A stretch of DNA of 64,000 nucleotides from G963555815 sp965249615 [NCBI: bacterium]. Its GTDB lineage: Bacteria; UBA8248; JACPRG01. The notes under the pieces were generated by a model. It was not told the origin of the DNA and searched no databases. It saw nothing but the letters and a program-made list of their open reading frames with translations. Both the position numbers and the translations under genes were made by a program. The stretch lies in contig CBDFMI010000006.1 of the NCBI GenBank assembly GCA_965249615.1, positions 124,001 to 188,000 on the forward strand. Reading direction: 5' to 3'. Positions 51,665-62,556 of the stretch are shown here, piece by piece. Within the stretch, counting starts at the first letter, position 1, and the number at the start of each line of letters is the position of its first letter.

Positions 51665-53520
51665 TGGCTCGGCTCTGGCAGAAAATCTCACAGGACGAGC
51701 AGGAGGGGCGCGCCTACGACGGCCACCTGATAAAGCGTCTGCTCAAGGGATACGTGTGGCGGCACCGTCTCCTGCTGACCCTCATCCTCGCTATCGTCCC
51801 CGTCGCGGCATTGGTGCAGCTGGTCCCTCCCTATCTCCTCAAGGTCGCCATTGATGACCACATCACGCCGGGCCGCGGAGCCGGCCTCGGCCCTCTCGCG
51901 CTCATTTATCTGCTGGCGACCGTGGCCGTGGCGGGGGTCCGCTTCGCCCAAACCTACTGGCTCCAGCTTTTGGGGCAGCGGGTGACCCATCGCATCCGAT
52001 CCTCCCTCTTCGGGCACATCCAGGACCTCCCCCAGGCCTTCTTCGACCGAAACCCCGTCGGCCGTATGTTGACTCGCGTGACCTCGGACGTGGAAGGGGT
52101 CGAGGAAATGTTTAACTCCGGGGTCATCTCCATCCTGGGAGACCTCTTTCTCCTCCTGGGGATCATGGGGGCCATGCTCTGGCTGGAACCTCGTATCGCC
52201 CTCATCACCTTTTCGGCCATCCCGGTGATCCTGGTGGTGACCCTTTGGCTTCGCCCCAAGGTGCGGGACACCTTCCGGGCGGTCAGGGCCAGGCTCTCGC
52301 AGTTGAACGCCTTCTTCCAGGAGCAGATCTGCGGGGTCGATGTGGTCCAGCTCTTTCGAAAGGAGGAGGAAACCTATCGGGATTTTGAGGGCCTCAACCG
52401 GGGCTATCGAGGCCAGTGCCTTCGGTCGATTATCTTTGACGGCGGCCTCTTCGCCCTGGTCGAGGTCGCTGGGGCCATCATGGTGGCCGTCATCCTCTTC
52501 TACGGGGGAGGGGAGATCATCCGGGGGGCTGTCACCTTCGGCGTCCTCGTGGCCTTCATCGAATATATCGCAAAATTCTTCGCCCCCCTGATGGACCTGA
52601 GCGCGAAGTACACCATCATGCAGGCCGCCATGGCGGCCCTGGAGCGGATCTTTGGACTCCTCGACGAACCCCCGGACCCTGCGCTGGCGGGGGACACAAA
52701 GAAGACTCAAGCCTCGGACGGCAAAAGCGGGATTTCCTTCGAGGGGGTCTGGTTCTCCTACGACGGAAAGGAAGACGTCCTTCGGGACGTTTCGTTCCAC
52801 GTGGGACCCGGTGAGACGGTGGCCCTGGTGGGGGCCACGGGGGCCGGGAAATCGACCCTCTTCAAGCTTCTCAGCCGTCTCTACGAGATCCAGCGGGGAC
52901 GCATCCTCCTCGATGGGGTAGATATCCGGGGGATCCCCGCCCAAAAACTCCGGCGGCGAATCGGCCTTGCCATGCAAGACATCTTTCTCTTTTCGGGGGA
53001 CGTGGCCCGGAACATCCGCCTGGGGGATGAGTCCCTCTCCGATAAAGATCTCGAGGCGGTCGGTGCCACCGTCGGAGTCGATGAATTCATCCGAAGATTT
53101 CCGGGCGGCTACGGGGAACCTATCCGTGAGCGCGGCCACAACCTCTCGGCCGGTGAGCGACAGCTCCTCTCCCTGGCCCGGGCCGTCGCTCGCTCGCCCG
53201 AGATCCTCCTCATCGACGAGGCCACCTCCAACCTGGACCCCTCTACGGAATTTTATGTCCAGAGGGCCCTGAGTCGTTTCTTTGGAAAGACCACCTCCCT
53301 GGTCATCGCCCACCGCCTCTCGACGGTCAAGCGGGCCGACCGGATCATCGTCCTCCACCGGGGGGAGGTCCGCGAGATGGGGGCCCACGAGGAACTTCTT
53401 CGGATGGGCGGGATCTACGCCCGTCTGTATAACCTACAATACAAAGGCCAGGAGCCAACCCCGCCCAAAGGGGGGCGTGGGCCTGTTTCTGCGACCCCAG
53501 CCCCTGAAAAGCGCCTTTAG
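51664..53520 (+). CDS. ABC exporter half-transporter, canonical-site subunit
   Basis: A 618-residue MdlB/LmrA-like subunit partnering the preceding gene. Six membrane helices (LLLTLILAIVPVAALVQLV first), then Walker A GATGAGKST, signature LSAGERQLLSLARA, Walker B ILLIDEATSNLD with the catalytic Glu and H-loop IAHRLSTV. Together the pair has one active and one degenerate ATP site. ATG at 51664 in the overlap ATAATG. The protein ends with a Pro/Gly-rich tail of about 25 residues. Confidence 0.94.
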   Translation: MARLWQKISQDEQEGRAYDGHLIKRLLKGYVWRHRLLLTLILAIVPVAALVQLVPPYLLKVAIDDHITPGRGAGLGPLALIYLLATVAVAGVRFAQTYWLQLLGQRVTHRIRSSLFGHIQDLPQAFFDRNPVGRMLTRVTSDVEGVEEMFNSGVISILGDLFLLLGIMGAMLWLEPRIALITFSAIPVILVVTLWLRPKVRDTFRAVRARLSQLNAFFQEQICGVDVVQLFRKEEETYRDFEGLNRGYRGQCLRSIIFDGGLFALVEVAGAIMVAVILFYGGGEIIRGAVTFGVLVAFIEYIAKFFAPLMDLSAKYTIMQAAMAALERIFGLLDEPPDPALAGDTKKTQASDGKSGISFEGVWFSYDGKEDVLRDVSFHVGPGETVALVGATGAGKSTLFKLLSRLYEIQRGRILLDGVDIRGIPAQKLRRRIGLAMQDIFLFSGDVARNIRLGDESLSDKDLEAVGATVGVDEFIRRFPGGYGEPIRERGHNLSAGERQLLSLARAVARSPEILLIDEATSNLDPSTEFYVQRALSRFFGKTTSLVIAHRLSTVKRADRIIVLHRGEVREMGAHEELLRMGGIYARLYNLQYKGQEPTPPKGGRGPVSATPAPEKRL

Positions 53521-53524
53521 GGGG

Positions 53525-53560
53525 TTATTTCCACATGTTGTGGAAAACCCTGTGGAGAAA
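53525..53560. promoter_or_regulatory. Inverted repeat with DnaA-box-like elements
   Basis: TTTCCACA (53528-53535) and TGTGGAAA (53539-53546) form a perfect 8-base inverted repeat around TGT. TGTGGAAAA matches the DnaA consensus on the minus strand, and TGTGGAGAA (53551-53559) is a near match. It directly follows the ABC transporter stop and precedes the endonuclease gene. It could be a terminator-like hairpin, but no T-tract follows. Confidence 0.35.
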
Positions 53561-53605
53561 CACACAATATGGGCCTAAACCCTTACTTTTGTGACATTTT
53601 CGCTT

Positions 53606-54337
53606 ATGGCAACCCTGACCCGTCCTGAGCTGAAGAGAAAGACCCGGCGGGTCATCTCTGCCCTGTCCTCGCTCTTTGGGCCGGCTAGGTGGCGGACGGA
53701 CGGGCGAGACCCCCTGAGCTCCCTCATCCTCACCATGCTCTCCCAAAATACGACGGACGCGAACCGCGACCTGGCCTACGGGCGCCTCCGGGAGCGTCTT
53801 CCCAGCTGGGAAGATGTGATGCGCGCCTCCCCACGGACGATCGAGGCGGCTATTCGGCCGGGGGGCCTGGCGGGGCAAAAAAGCCGCCGCATCCGGGATC
53901 TTTTGCGCTGGCTAAAAAAGACCCGGGGGGAGCTTTCCGCAGACTTCCTAAAAGATCTGGATCTGAAGGGGGCTCAGGAGGTGATTGGGCACCTCAAAGG
54001 GATCGGCCCAAAAACTCTCAGTGTCGTCCTGATGTTCACCTTCGGGAAGGACGCGTTTCCCGTGGACACGCACGTCCACCGGGTTTGCCTGCGTCTCGGT
54101 CTCATCCCCGGAAATTGCTCGGCCGAAAAAGCCCACTTCGAGATGGCCGCCCTCCTTCCGCCGGGAAAGGCCTACTCCACCCACATCCATATGTGGAAGT
54201 TCGGCAAATTTATCTGCCAGGCGAGAAAACCCCACTGTTGGGAATGCCCTCTTGTGAAAGAGTGCGTCTACCCCTTAAAAAACTTACCTGGACGGAAAAA
54301 AAGCGCACCTGAGCGGAGGGGAAAGCAGAAATCTTGA
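53606..54337 (+). CDS. nth: Endonuclease III-type DNA glycosylase/AP lyase
   Basis: A 243-residue base excision repair enzyme. Contains the DNA-binding SQNTTDANRDLAYGRLRE, the helix-hairpin-helix LKGIGPKTLSVVL with catalytic Lys, the catalytic Asp in PVDTHVHRVCLRL, and a C-terminal 4Fe-4S loop (CQARKPHCWECPLVKEC). It removes oxidised pyrimidines. The start ATG at 53606 is used; a GTG at 53591 would add five residues. It could belong to the broader HhH-GPD group. Confidence 0.93.
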   Translation: MATLTRPELKRKTRRVISALSSLFGPARWRTDGRDPLSSLILTMLSQNTTDANRDLAYGRLRERLPSWEDVMRASPRTIEAAIRPGGLAGQKSRRIRDLLRWLKKTRGELSADFLKDLDLKGAQEVIGHLKGIGPKTLSVVLMFTFGKDAFPVDTHVHRVCLRLGLIPGNCSAEKAHFEMAALLPPGKAYSTHIHMWKFGKFICQARKPHCWECPLVKECVYPLKNLPGRKKSAPERRGKQKS

Positions 54338-54446
54338 CGCAGATGTCTCAGATGAAATTTCAGGCAGGGCTAAAGTTCCTGGGGTAAAATGTCACCAAAA
54401 GCTTCTTGTGTCACTTTATCGCCCCATCTACAGCGGGAGGTCTACC

Positions 54447-54761
54447 ATGATCCGCGTGTCCGCGCTGTATCCGAGTGGAGAAGGCAAGGAGTTCGACGTG
54501 AAGTACTATGTGAAGAAGCACATGCCGATGGTGCAGAAACTACTTGGAGAACTCGGCCTCGTGCGCACTGAGGTCGATGAAGGCGTTTCAGGAGGGGGGC
54601 CGGGCGAGCCTCCGCTCTTTGCCTGTATCGGCCACCTCTACTTCAACTCCGTCGCCGACTTTCACAAGGCGTGGGGGACACACGGCGAAGAGATCGTGGG
54701 CGACATCCCGAACTACACGGACATTCCGCCCCAGATACAGATCAGCGAGATCGTGGGCTGA
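54447..54761 (+). CDS. EthD-family dimeric alpha/beta-barrel protein
   Basis: A 104-residue protein beginning MIRVSALYPSGEGKEFDVKY and containing VKKHMPMVQKLLGELG, DVKYYVKKHMPMV, HLYFNSVADFHKAWG and ISEIVG, the ferredoxin-like EthD/dimeric barrel pattern. Members include small stress-induced and polyketide cyclase-like proteins; the reaction here is unknown. The ATG at 54447 follows GGGAGGTCTACC. It stands alone between the nth-like gene and an orphan response regulator. Confidence 0.88.
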   Translation: MIRVSALYPSGEGKEFDVKYYVKKHMPMVQKLLGELGLVRTEVDEGVSGGGPGEPPLFACIGHLYFNSVADFHKAWGTHGEEIVGDIPNYTDIPPQIQISEIVG

Positions 54762-54846
54762 CGTCGGAACTCTGTCACCCCGGTACAAGGTCGCCGCGCT
54801 TAGCCGCGACGATCCGGTCATACGCGCACCCGCCTGACCCACAACC

Positions 54847-55230
54847 TCATCGTTTGTCAAGTTCTGCGAGAAGGTTCGCAAGCGTGATCAACACGCTGTT
54901 TTCCAGCTGCCTGAGGTTAATGGGTTTGGTGATGTAATCGAGAGCACCCGCGGCAATAGCTTGCGCAGCCACGCCTTCATCTTGAATGGCCGTGATCATG
55001 ATGACGCCCATGCGGGGGTTTGAAGTCCTCACTTTTCTCAACACTTCCATTCCGTCCATCCCCGGCATTCGGATGTCGAGGAGCATCAGATCAGGATCCC
55101 AGGACTTGACCTTTTCCAATGCGTCTTTCCCGCTGTTGGCCGTGTCGATTTCATAACGCCATTTCTCAAAAAAAGTGCGCAGAATTTCGCATACTTCTGG
55201 CTGGTCATCAACGATCAGGATTTTTGCCAT
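54847..55230 (-). CDS. Single-domain response regulator
   Basis: A 127-residue CheY-like receiver with no output domain. Acid pocket Asp8-Asp9, phospho-acceptor Asp52 (LMLLDIRMPGMDG), Thr80 and Lys102 (DYITKPI) are all present. It probably signals through protein contacts, as stand-alone receivers do. No histidine kinase is adjacent. ATG at 55230. Confidence 0.94.
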   Translation of the reverse strand: MAKILIVDDQPEVCEILRTFFEKWRYEIDTANSGKDALEKVKSWDPDLMLLDIRMPGMDGMEVLRKVRTSNPRMGVIMITAIQDEGVAAQAIAAGALDYITKPINLRQLENSVLITLANLLAELDKR

Positions 55231-55607
55231 CGTTCTTCAGTTCCCACAGGGTAAGGTCAACTCAAATTGGCGGAACAAGACGGCCGAGTCACTCGGCGAA
55301 ACGGTGCAGTTCTGACCTCCAGCGCGGTTGGTGAACCTGGTAAAGAGACTGAAATCCGCGCTGTAGATCGAGGCGTCCCTGGAAACAAAGGGTGCTACGA
55401 GGGAAAAACCTTTGCGGCCCGCCAGTGCAGAAAGTGGGACCATGATAAAGAAAAAACAGCCAAATGCCAACGTCAGAATCTATCTCATTTCGCCATCCCC
55501 GATGGTGGAAGAAATCAGGCGAAGAGGATCACTAAAGGTATAAACGGTGGATTTTAAACCCTTGTTTTTGCACGTCTAATAAAAAAGGGAGGTTTTCTGA
55601 TCCCGGG
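55231..55607. other. Intergenic region of 377 bases
   Basis: No convincing gene was found. A minus-strand frame (55470-55237) and a plus-strand frame (55267-55557) are open, but neither looks like a protein. The minus-strand frame ends just before the response regulator start, so a remnant of a kinase or leader peptide cannot be excluded. Confidence 0.35.
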
Positions 55608-56429
55608 TCAGCGGGGGCCCACCAGCGGATGAATCCGTTTCACCTGTTCCAAGAGGGAGGGGAGACGGTCCATGGGGAGCATGCTGGGACCGTCGCTGGG
55701 GGCGGAATCGGGGTCTTCGTGACACTCGATGAACAGGCCGTCTATCCCAACAGCAGTGGCGGCCCGGGCGAGCGGGGGAATGAATTCCCGCTGCCCCCCC
55801 GAGGCGTTCCCGAGGCCTCCGGGGAGCTGAAGACTGTGAGTCACATCAAAAATCACGGGATAACCGAACTCCCGAAGAAAGATCAGGGATCTCATGTCGG
55901 CCACCAGGTTGTTATAACCAAAGGTGGTCCCCCGCTCCGTCAACAGGATGGACTCCCCCCCCGCCTCCTGGATCTTCTCCACAACATTTTTGATATCCCA
56001 AGGGGCTAGAAAGGGTCCTTTTTTCACATTGATGGGCTTGCCTGCTCTCGCAGCCGCAATTAAAAGATCTGTCTGACGACATAGAAAGGCCGGGATCTGA
56101 AGGGCGTCCAGGACCTCGGCGGCCGGCTCAGCCTCGGCCTCGGAGTGGATGTCCGAAAGGACCGAAAGCCCCAGCTCCTCTTTGACCCGGGCGAGGATGG
56201 CGAGGCCCCGCTCACGTCCTGGCCCCCGGAAAGAGGCCCCGGAGGACCGGTTGGCCTTGTCGTAGGAGGACTTGTAGATGAGGGGGACCCCGGCCTTCTG
56301 ACAGATCTCCTTCAGCTTTCGGGCGGCCTTGAGGGCTTCCTTCTCCCCTTCGATGACACAGGGGCCCGCAATCAGAGCGAGGGGGTGATCTTTCCCAAGC
56401 CTCACACTCCCGACGATCACATCCCCCAT
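55608..56429 (-). CDS. kdsA: KDO-8-phosphate synthase
   Basis: A 273-residue TIM-barrel enzyme condensing PEP and arabinose-5-phosphate to KDO-8-phosphate for LPS. Motifs: LIAGPCVIEGEKEALKAA, YKSSYDKANRSSGASFRGPG, FDVTHSLQLPGG and GLFIECHEDPD. The Cys in GPCVIE is the metal ligand of the metal-dependent class, whereas E. coli has Asn there. ATG at 56429 is chosen because GGAGGG precedes it by six to seven bases; the track frame start seven residues upstream would overlap pyrG. It follows pyrG by one base. Confidence 0.95.
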   Translation of the reverse strand: MGDVIVGSVRLGKDHPLALIAGPCVIEGEKEALKAARKLKEICQKAGVPLIYKSSYDKANRSSGASFRGPGRERGLAILARVKEELGLSVLSDIHSEAEAEPAAEVLDALQIPAFLCRQTDLLIAAARAGKPINVKKGPFLAPWDIKNVVEKIQEAGGESILLTERGTTFGYNNLVADMRSLIFLREFGYPVIFDVTHSLQLPGGLGNASGGQREFIPPLARAATAVGIDGLFIECHEDPDSAPSDGPSMLPMDRLPSLLEQVKRIHPLVGPR

Positions 56430-56430
56430 T

Positions 56431-58077
<1,647 letters not shown>

Positions 58078-58095
58078 CTATTCAGATACCGCCAT

Positions 58096-58893
58096 CTAGC
58101 CCCTCAGGACCGCCTCCACGCGGGCGATGTCCCCGGGGACATCCACGCCCACTGCTTCCCGGTCCGTCTCCACCACCCTCATTTTGTATCCCGACTCGAG
58201 GGCTCGCAACTGTTCTAGCCCCTCGGTCTTCTCACGGGGGGTCGGCGGGAGCCGGCAGAGGGCCATCAAAACCTCCTTGCGGTAGACATAGAGGCCGATG
58301 TGTTTGAAGGCCGGCCCCGCTTCCTGCCCACCCCCTCTAGGGGTCTCGCCTGCACCCTTCGGCTCCCCGGCCTTTCGATGATGGGGAGGAGGGGACCTGA
58401 AAAAGTAGAGGGCGATGTGCTTGTGGTCGAAGACGACCTTGACGACATTCGGGTCGAAAAATTCATGTTCCGACTGGATCCGACTGGCCAGGGTGCTGAG
58501 GGAAAGTTCAGAATCCTCGATGAGGGGAAGAAGGGCGGCGTCGATGCTCTGGGGGGAGATGAGGGGCTCATCCCCCTGGACGTTCACAACGAGGTCGGCC
58601 GAAAAGTCCCGCACGGCCTCTGCCACGCGGTCCATCCCGGAGGCGCAGTCTTTCGAGGTGAGGACGGCCTCCCCGTCAAAGGCCCGCACCGCCTCCTGGA
58701 TTCGCTCATCGTCTGTCGCCACCAGAACCCTTTCCACATGCCTCGCCTCTTTCGCCCGTTCGAAGACGTGCTGGATCATGGGCTTTCCAGCAATCTTCGC
58801 CAGGGGCTTTCCGGGAAACCTCGAGGAATGATACCGGGCCGGGATGACGGCGACGACGGAGGGGACGAGGGGTCCCTCTCTCTCAATACGCAT
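58096..58893 (-). CDS. kdsB: CMP-KDO synthetase
   Basis: A 265-residue nucleotidyltransferase activating KDO with CTP. N-terminal VVAVIPARYHSSRFPGKPL, VLVATDDERIQEAV, VNVQGDEPLISP and FKHIGLYVYRKEVL. It carries a Pro/Gly-rich insertion of about 20 residues (HHRKAGEPKGAGETPRGGGQ) where most KdsB proteins have a short loop. The ATG at 58893 is used; a TTG at 58902 with AGGGG in front is a competing start. It overlaps the next gene by 11 bases. Confidence 0.94.
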   Translation of the reverse strand: MRIEREGPLVPSVVAVIPARYHSSRFPGKPLAKIAGKPMIQHVFERAKEARHVERVLVATDDERIQEAVRAFDGEAVLTSKDCASGMDRVAEAVRDFSADLVVNVQGDEPLISPQSIDAALLPLIEDSELSLSTLASRIQSEHEFFDPNVVKVVFDHKHIALYFFRSPPPHHRKAGEPKGAGETPRGGGQEAGPAFKHIGLYVYRKEVLMALCRLPPTPREKTEGLEQLRALESGYKMRVVETDREAVGVDVPGDIARVEAVLRG

Positions 58894-60292
58894 GCCGGTC
58901 AAGGACGCCCCTGCGAAGTGTGAGCCAGATGATCTTAAAATCGAACCAGAGGGACCAGTGCTCCATATAGTACAGGTCGCACTCGATCCGCTTCTCCAGG
59001 GAGGTCTGCCCCCGCCAACCGTTCACCTGGGCCCAGCCGGTGATCCCCGCCTTGACCTTGTGCCGGAGCACATAGCCGGGGACAGAGCGTTGGAACTGTT
59101 CCACAAAGACAGGGCGCTCAGGCCGAGGGCCGACCAGGCTCATCTCACCTTTGAGGACGTTGAAGAGCTGCGGGAGCTCGTCGAGACTCATCCTCCGCAA
59201 CAGGCTTCCCATCCGGGTCCGCCTGGGGTCGTCGGCGCTGGCCCAGACGGCCCCTGTCTCGTTCTCAGCCCCGTCCTGCATAGACCGAAACTTGACCATC
59301 TGAAAGGGGACCCGGTCGAGGCCCACCCGCTCCTGCCGGTAGAGGACGGGCCCTTTTGAGGTGAGCTTGATCACAAGAGAGATGAGAAACATGAGGGGGG
59401 AGAGGAAAATAAGGGCGAGACCCGATAGAACAATATCCATTGCCCGTTTCACAAGGCTGTTCCAGCCGTAGAGGGGGCCCTCCCTGAGGCGAATGACAGG
59501 GAGCCCGTCGAAATCCTCAATCCCCGCGTTGAGCTTCATGTAGCGGAGAAAGTCCGGGACCACCTTGATATCAATGGCCTCCTCCCCAAGGCTCTCCAGG
59601 ACACGTTTCAGGCGATCAGAGGCGTCAAGAGGCAGGGCGATGAAGAGCTGGTCCGCCAGACTCTTCCGGATGGCCTTCTGGACATCCTCGATTTGCCCGA
59701 CAACGGGGACCCCGTCCAGTGTCATCCCCACATCTTCCCTGCGGTCGGACAGGAACCCCATCACCTCCAGGCCGAACTCGCCCCGCTCCCGCATCCTCCG
59801 GCACAAGTCCCGGCCCACTTCCCCAGTTCCCGCAATGAGGATACGGCGGACCTCGTAGCCCCGCTCACGCATCCGCCTCAGGATCACCCGGGCCACCCCC
59901 CGGGCGGGCCCCGAGAGGACGATGACCAGGACCCAGAAGTAGGCCATCACCACTCGGGAGAACCGGGCAAAGGCGAACTCCCGATAAAAGAAGGTCAGGG
60001 CCGTGAGGAGGACAACGGCGATCGTCGCCGCCTGAAGGTGTTGCTTCGTCCAAAGCCCAAAGGGGCGGCCCATCTCGGGCCGGTAAAGACCCACCAGTCG
60101 GGCCGAGAAGAACCATGCGGCCCACACGATAGGGACAAATTTCAGATAGCTGGGAAAGGTGGGGGCGGTCTTGATGACGGGAATAATCTCGACAAAAAAC
60201 CGGAAAAAAAAGGCCGCCGCCCAGGCCGCTGTGACCGAGACGAGATCGGTAATGGCAAGCAAGGTGGCGGCGAAGTGGGTGTAACGCTTCAT
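58883..60292 (-). CDS. Undecaprenyl-phosphate sugar-phosphotransferase (WcaJ/PglC-like)
   Basis: A 469-residue membrane protein. The N-terminal half has several helices and a NAD-binding-like CoA domain ([19 protein letters not shown]), the C-terminal half is the bacterial sugar transferase: [58 protein letters not shown] and [13 protein letters not shown]. It moves a sugar-1-phosphate onto undecaprenyl phosphate, the first committed step in surface polysaccharide synthesis. It heads the cluster of transferases on the same strand. Confidence 0.93.
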   Translation of the reverse strand: MKRYTHFAATLLAITDLVSVTAAWAAAFFFRFFVEIIPVIKTAPTFPSYLKFVPIVWAAWFFSARLVGLYRPEMGRPFGLWTKQHLQAATIAVVLLTALTFFYREFAFARFSRVVMAYFWVLVIVLSGPARGVARVILRRMRERGYEVRRILIAGTGEVGRDLCRRMRERGEFGLEVMGFLSDRREDVGMTLDGVPVVGQIEDVQKAIRKSLADQLFIALPLDASDRLKRVLESLGEEAIDIKVVPDFLRYMKLNAGIEDFDGLPVIRLREGPLYGWNSLVKRAMDIVLSGLALIFLSPLMFLISLVIKLTSKGPVLYRQERVGLDRVPFQMVKFRSMQDGAENETGAVWASADDPRRTRMGSLLRRMSLDELPQLFNVLKGEMSLVGPRPERPVFVEQFQRSVPGYVLRHKVKAGITGWAQVNGWRGQTSLEKRIECDLYYMEHWSLWFDFKIIWLTLRRGVLDRHAY

Positions 60293-60310
60293 GGGCGAAA
60301 GCGGGTTCCT

Positions 60311-61450
60311 TTAGACCCGAAGCTTGCTCTCCCTCTCAAGCGATGGGGCCACCTCACGCAGGATGTCCTCAGCGGCCCTGCGAAAGGCCAGGACGTCATA
60401 CCTCTGGGCGTGAGCACGGATCCGGGCTGGCTCGAAGAGGTGGGAAATTCTCTCGAAACTCCGAACGGCCTCCGCCAGGCTCTCCGCCGACTCTTCAGAG
60501 AAGTGGACGCCGGTCGGGTCTCTCCCCTCGGGGTCATCGAAGGGGACGACCGTCTCCAGGGCCCCGCCTTTCCCCAAGGCGATGACGGGTCTCCCGGCGG
60601 CCATGGCCTCCACAGGGGCAATGCCGAAATCCTCCTCCCCCGGCAGGAGGAAGGCCTTGCATCCCTCGTACTGCTCCACCAGGTCCTGCCCTGTGAGCCA
60701 TCCGAGGAACTCGACATTTTTTCCCGCAAGGGCCCGAAGGCGCGTCTCATCCTGCCCTCCGCCGACGATCCGAAGGGGATAGCCAAGGGTGTTAAAGGCC
60801 TCAATCGCCAGGTCGATCCGCTTATAGGGGGCAAAGGCCGAGGCGATGAGATAATAATCTCCGCCGGCGGAAGCCTGAAAACGCCCTGTCTCGACCGGGC
60901 AGGGGAGGACCGCAGAATCCCGGCCGTAGTACTTCTTGATCCGGCGTGCCACGGCTTCGGAGACGGCGACAAAGTGGTCCACCCGGTGGGCCGAAGCGAC
61001 ATCCCACATCCTCAGGTAGGTAAAGAGGGGAGGAAGCAAAAATCTCCCCATCCATCCGACCCGATGATCCCCGAAGTAGCGGTGGTAGCTCTCCCAGGCG
61101 TAGCGCATGGGCGTAAAGCAGTAGCAAATGTGGACCGCGTCGGGTCGCGTGATGACCCCCTTTGCGACACAGTGGCTGAGACTGAGAACAAGGTCAAAAG
61201 GAGTCAGGTCAAACCGCTCTACGGCCGCCGGCATCAGGGGGAGATAGTAGCGATACCTGCTGACACCGAAGGGGAGCCTCTGAATGAAGGAGGTGCGAAT
61301 CGGGGTGGACTCGATCCGGGCAGAAAGCTTCCCCCGGTCGTGAACCAGGGTAAAGAGACGGGCGTCTGGCAGGAGGTCTAGAAAGACCTCAAGGGTCTTT
61401 TCTCCCCCCCGCATCCCCGTGAGCCAGTCATGGACAATGGCGACCTTCAA
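60311..61450 (-). CDS. Glycosyltransferase family 4
   Basis: A 379-residue GT-B enzyme: N-domain begins [21 protein letters not shown]-domain has LAIEAFNTLGYPLRIVGGG and the nucleotide-sugar-binding PGEEDFGIAPVEAMAAGRPVI. Retaining transferase adding a sugar to the lipid-linked oligosaccharide. It overlaps the upstream gene by four bases (ATGA), so both are co-translated. Specificity unknown. Confidence 0.92.
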   Translation of the reverse strand: MKVAIVHDWLTGMRGGEKTLEVFLDLLPDARLFTLVHDRGKLSARIESTPIRTSFIQRLPFGVSRYRYYLPLMPAAVERFDLTPFDLVLSLSHCVAKGVITRPDAVHICYCFTPMRYAWESYHRYFGDHRVGWMGRFLLPPLFTYLRMWDVASAHRVDHFVAVSEAVARRIKKYYGRDSAVLPCPVETGRFQASAGGDYYLIASAFAPYKRIDLAIEAFNTLGYPLRIVGGGQDETRLRALAGKNVEFLGWLTGQDLVEQYEGCKAFLLPGEEDFGIAPVEAMAAGRPVIALGKGGALETVVPFDDPEGRDPTGVHFSEESAESLAEAVRSFERISHLFEPARIRAHAQRYDVLAFRRAAEDILREVAPSLERESKLRV

Positions 61451-62556
61451 AGCGAGGCCAGGGCCTCCTCATAGACACGAAGGGTCGCGTCCGCCATGGT
61501 CAGGGTGCTAAAGCGCTCGGCCCGTTCCACCCCCCGGCGGCGAAGCTCCGCGCGAAGCTCCTCCTTCGTCAGCACATCATATAAGGCGTCCGAGAGGCGG
61601 TCAAGGTTGCCCGCGGGGACAAGGAGGGCGGCGTCCCCCGCCACCTCCGGCAGGGAGGCCGCGTCCGAGGCCACCACCGGCGTCCCGCAGGCCATGGCCT
61701 CGAGTGGCGGATACCCAAAACCCTCATACAGAGAGGGAAGGGCAAGCAGAGTGGCCCCGCGATAGAGGTCCACGAGATCAGGGCCCGCGACGCGTCCGAG
61801 GAATTTCACGTCCTCCGGAGGATCAACGGCCTCTTCCCCCCTCAGATCTTCCCTTTGAACCGTAAGGACCAGAGACGGACGAAGCCCCTCAGGGCCCAGG
61901 CGGGCCCGAAGTCGCCTGTAGGCCTCAAAGAGACCTTTAAGGTTCTTGTGCTCCTTGGCGTTTCCAACATAGAGGAAATAGGGAGGATCGAAGCCAAAGC
62001 GGCGTCGCACTCTCCCCTCCGCCTCTCCGTCTGAATCGGGCGAAAAAGTCCCGAGAAGCCCGTTGTAGATCACGTTGACCTTGTCGGAAGAAACCCCGAG
62101 ATGGCGGACGATATCCCCCTTGGAGTGTTCCGAAACGGTGATAATCCGACGCGCCCTTCGGGCACCCTGACGCATGACCACCCTGGCATACCAGCGGTGA
62201 AAGGGGGTTCTATGGTGGTGAGGAAAAAGGAGGTGGATGAGGTCGTGGATGGTGATGACGGCGGGGAGGTTCGCCCAAAAGGGATACACATAGTGAGGAA
62301 AATGGATAAGGTCGAGCTGGTGAGACCGAAGGAGACCGGGAAGTGCTGTCATCTCTCGAAGAGAATAGACGGGGACGGGGCAGGGCTCGGCGCTGAAGTT
62401 CGGGGTCGGAGGGCTAAAGTGACGGAAATCTTCGGGAAGGAAAAAGCACACAAAATCATGCCGAGAGTCGAGGCGCGCAATACCGTGGATGAGCGCCTTG
62501 AGATAGGTCCCGATCCCGGACCAGTTGTACATCCGGGCATCTAGGCCAATTCGCAT
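61447..62556 (-). CDS. Glycosyltransferase family 4 (mannosyltransferase-like)
   Basis: A 369-residue GT-B enzyme starting [20 protein letters not shown]. The central region has [20 protein letters not shown], the C-domain [20 protein letters not shown] and [23 protein letters not shown] carrying the EGFG sugar-donor motif. ATG at 62556 is chosen; the open frame upstream runs into the next gene and is implausible. It overlaps the GT9 gene by 16 bases. Confidence 0.92.
   Translation of the reverse strand: MRIGLDARMYNWSGIGTYLKALIHGIARLDSRHDFVCFFLPEDFRHFSPPTPNFSAEPCPVPVYSLREMTALPGLLRSHQLDLIHFPHYVYPFWANLPAVITIHDLIHLLFPHHHRTPFHRWYARVVMRQGARRARRIITVSEHSKGDIVRHLGVSSDKVNVIYNGLLGTFSPDSDGEAEGRVRRRFGFDPPYFLYVGNAKEHKNLKGLFEAYRRLRARLGPEGLRPSLVLTVQREDLRGEEAVDPPEDVKFLGRVAGPDLVDLYRGATLLALPSLYEGFGYPPLEAMACGTPVVASDAASLPEVAGDAALLVPAGNLDRLSDALYDVLTKEELRAELRRRGVERAERFSTLTMADATLRVYEEALASL

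Noticed and set aside
49907-51691. A 594-codon minus-strand frame opposite the first ABC exporter gene
   Set aside because: High GC third positions leave the opposite strand open; the coding strand contains clear Walker motifs and the antisense translation does not.
51688-53388. A 566-codon minus-strand frame opposite the second ABC exporter gene
   Set aside because: Same reason: composition shadow of a gene with unmistakable ABC motifs.
55237-55470. A minus-strand frame of 77 codons before the response regulator
   Set aside because: No recognisable motif or ribosome binding site, and composition differs from nearby genes.
59693-61381. A 562-codon plus-strand frame opposite the glycosyltransferase genes
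   Set aside because: Shadow of two well-identified minus-strand genes; Pro/Gly/Arg-rich nonsense sequence.
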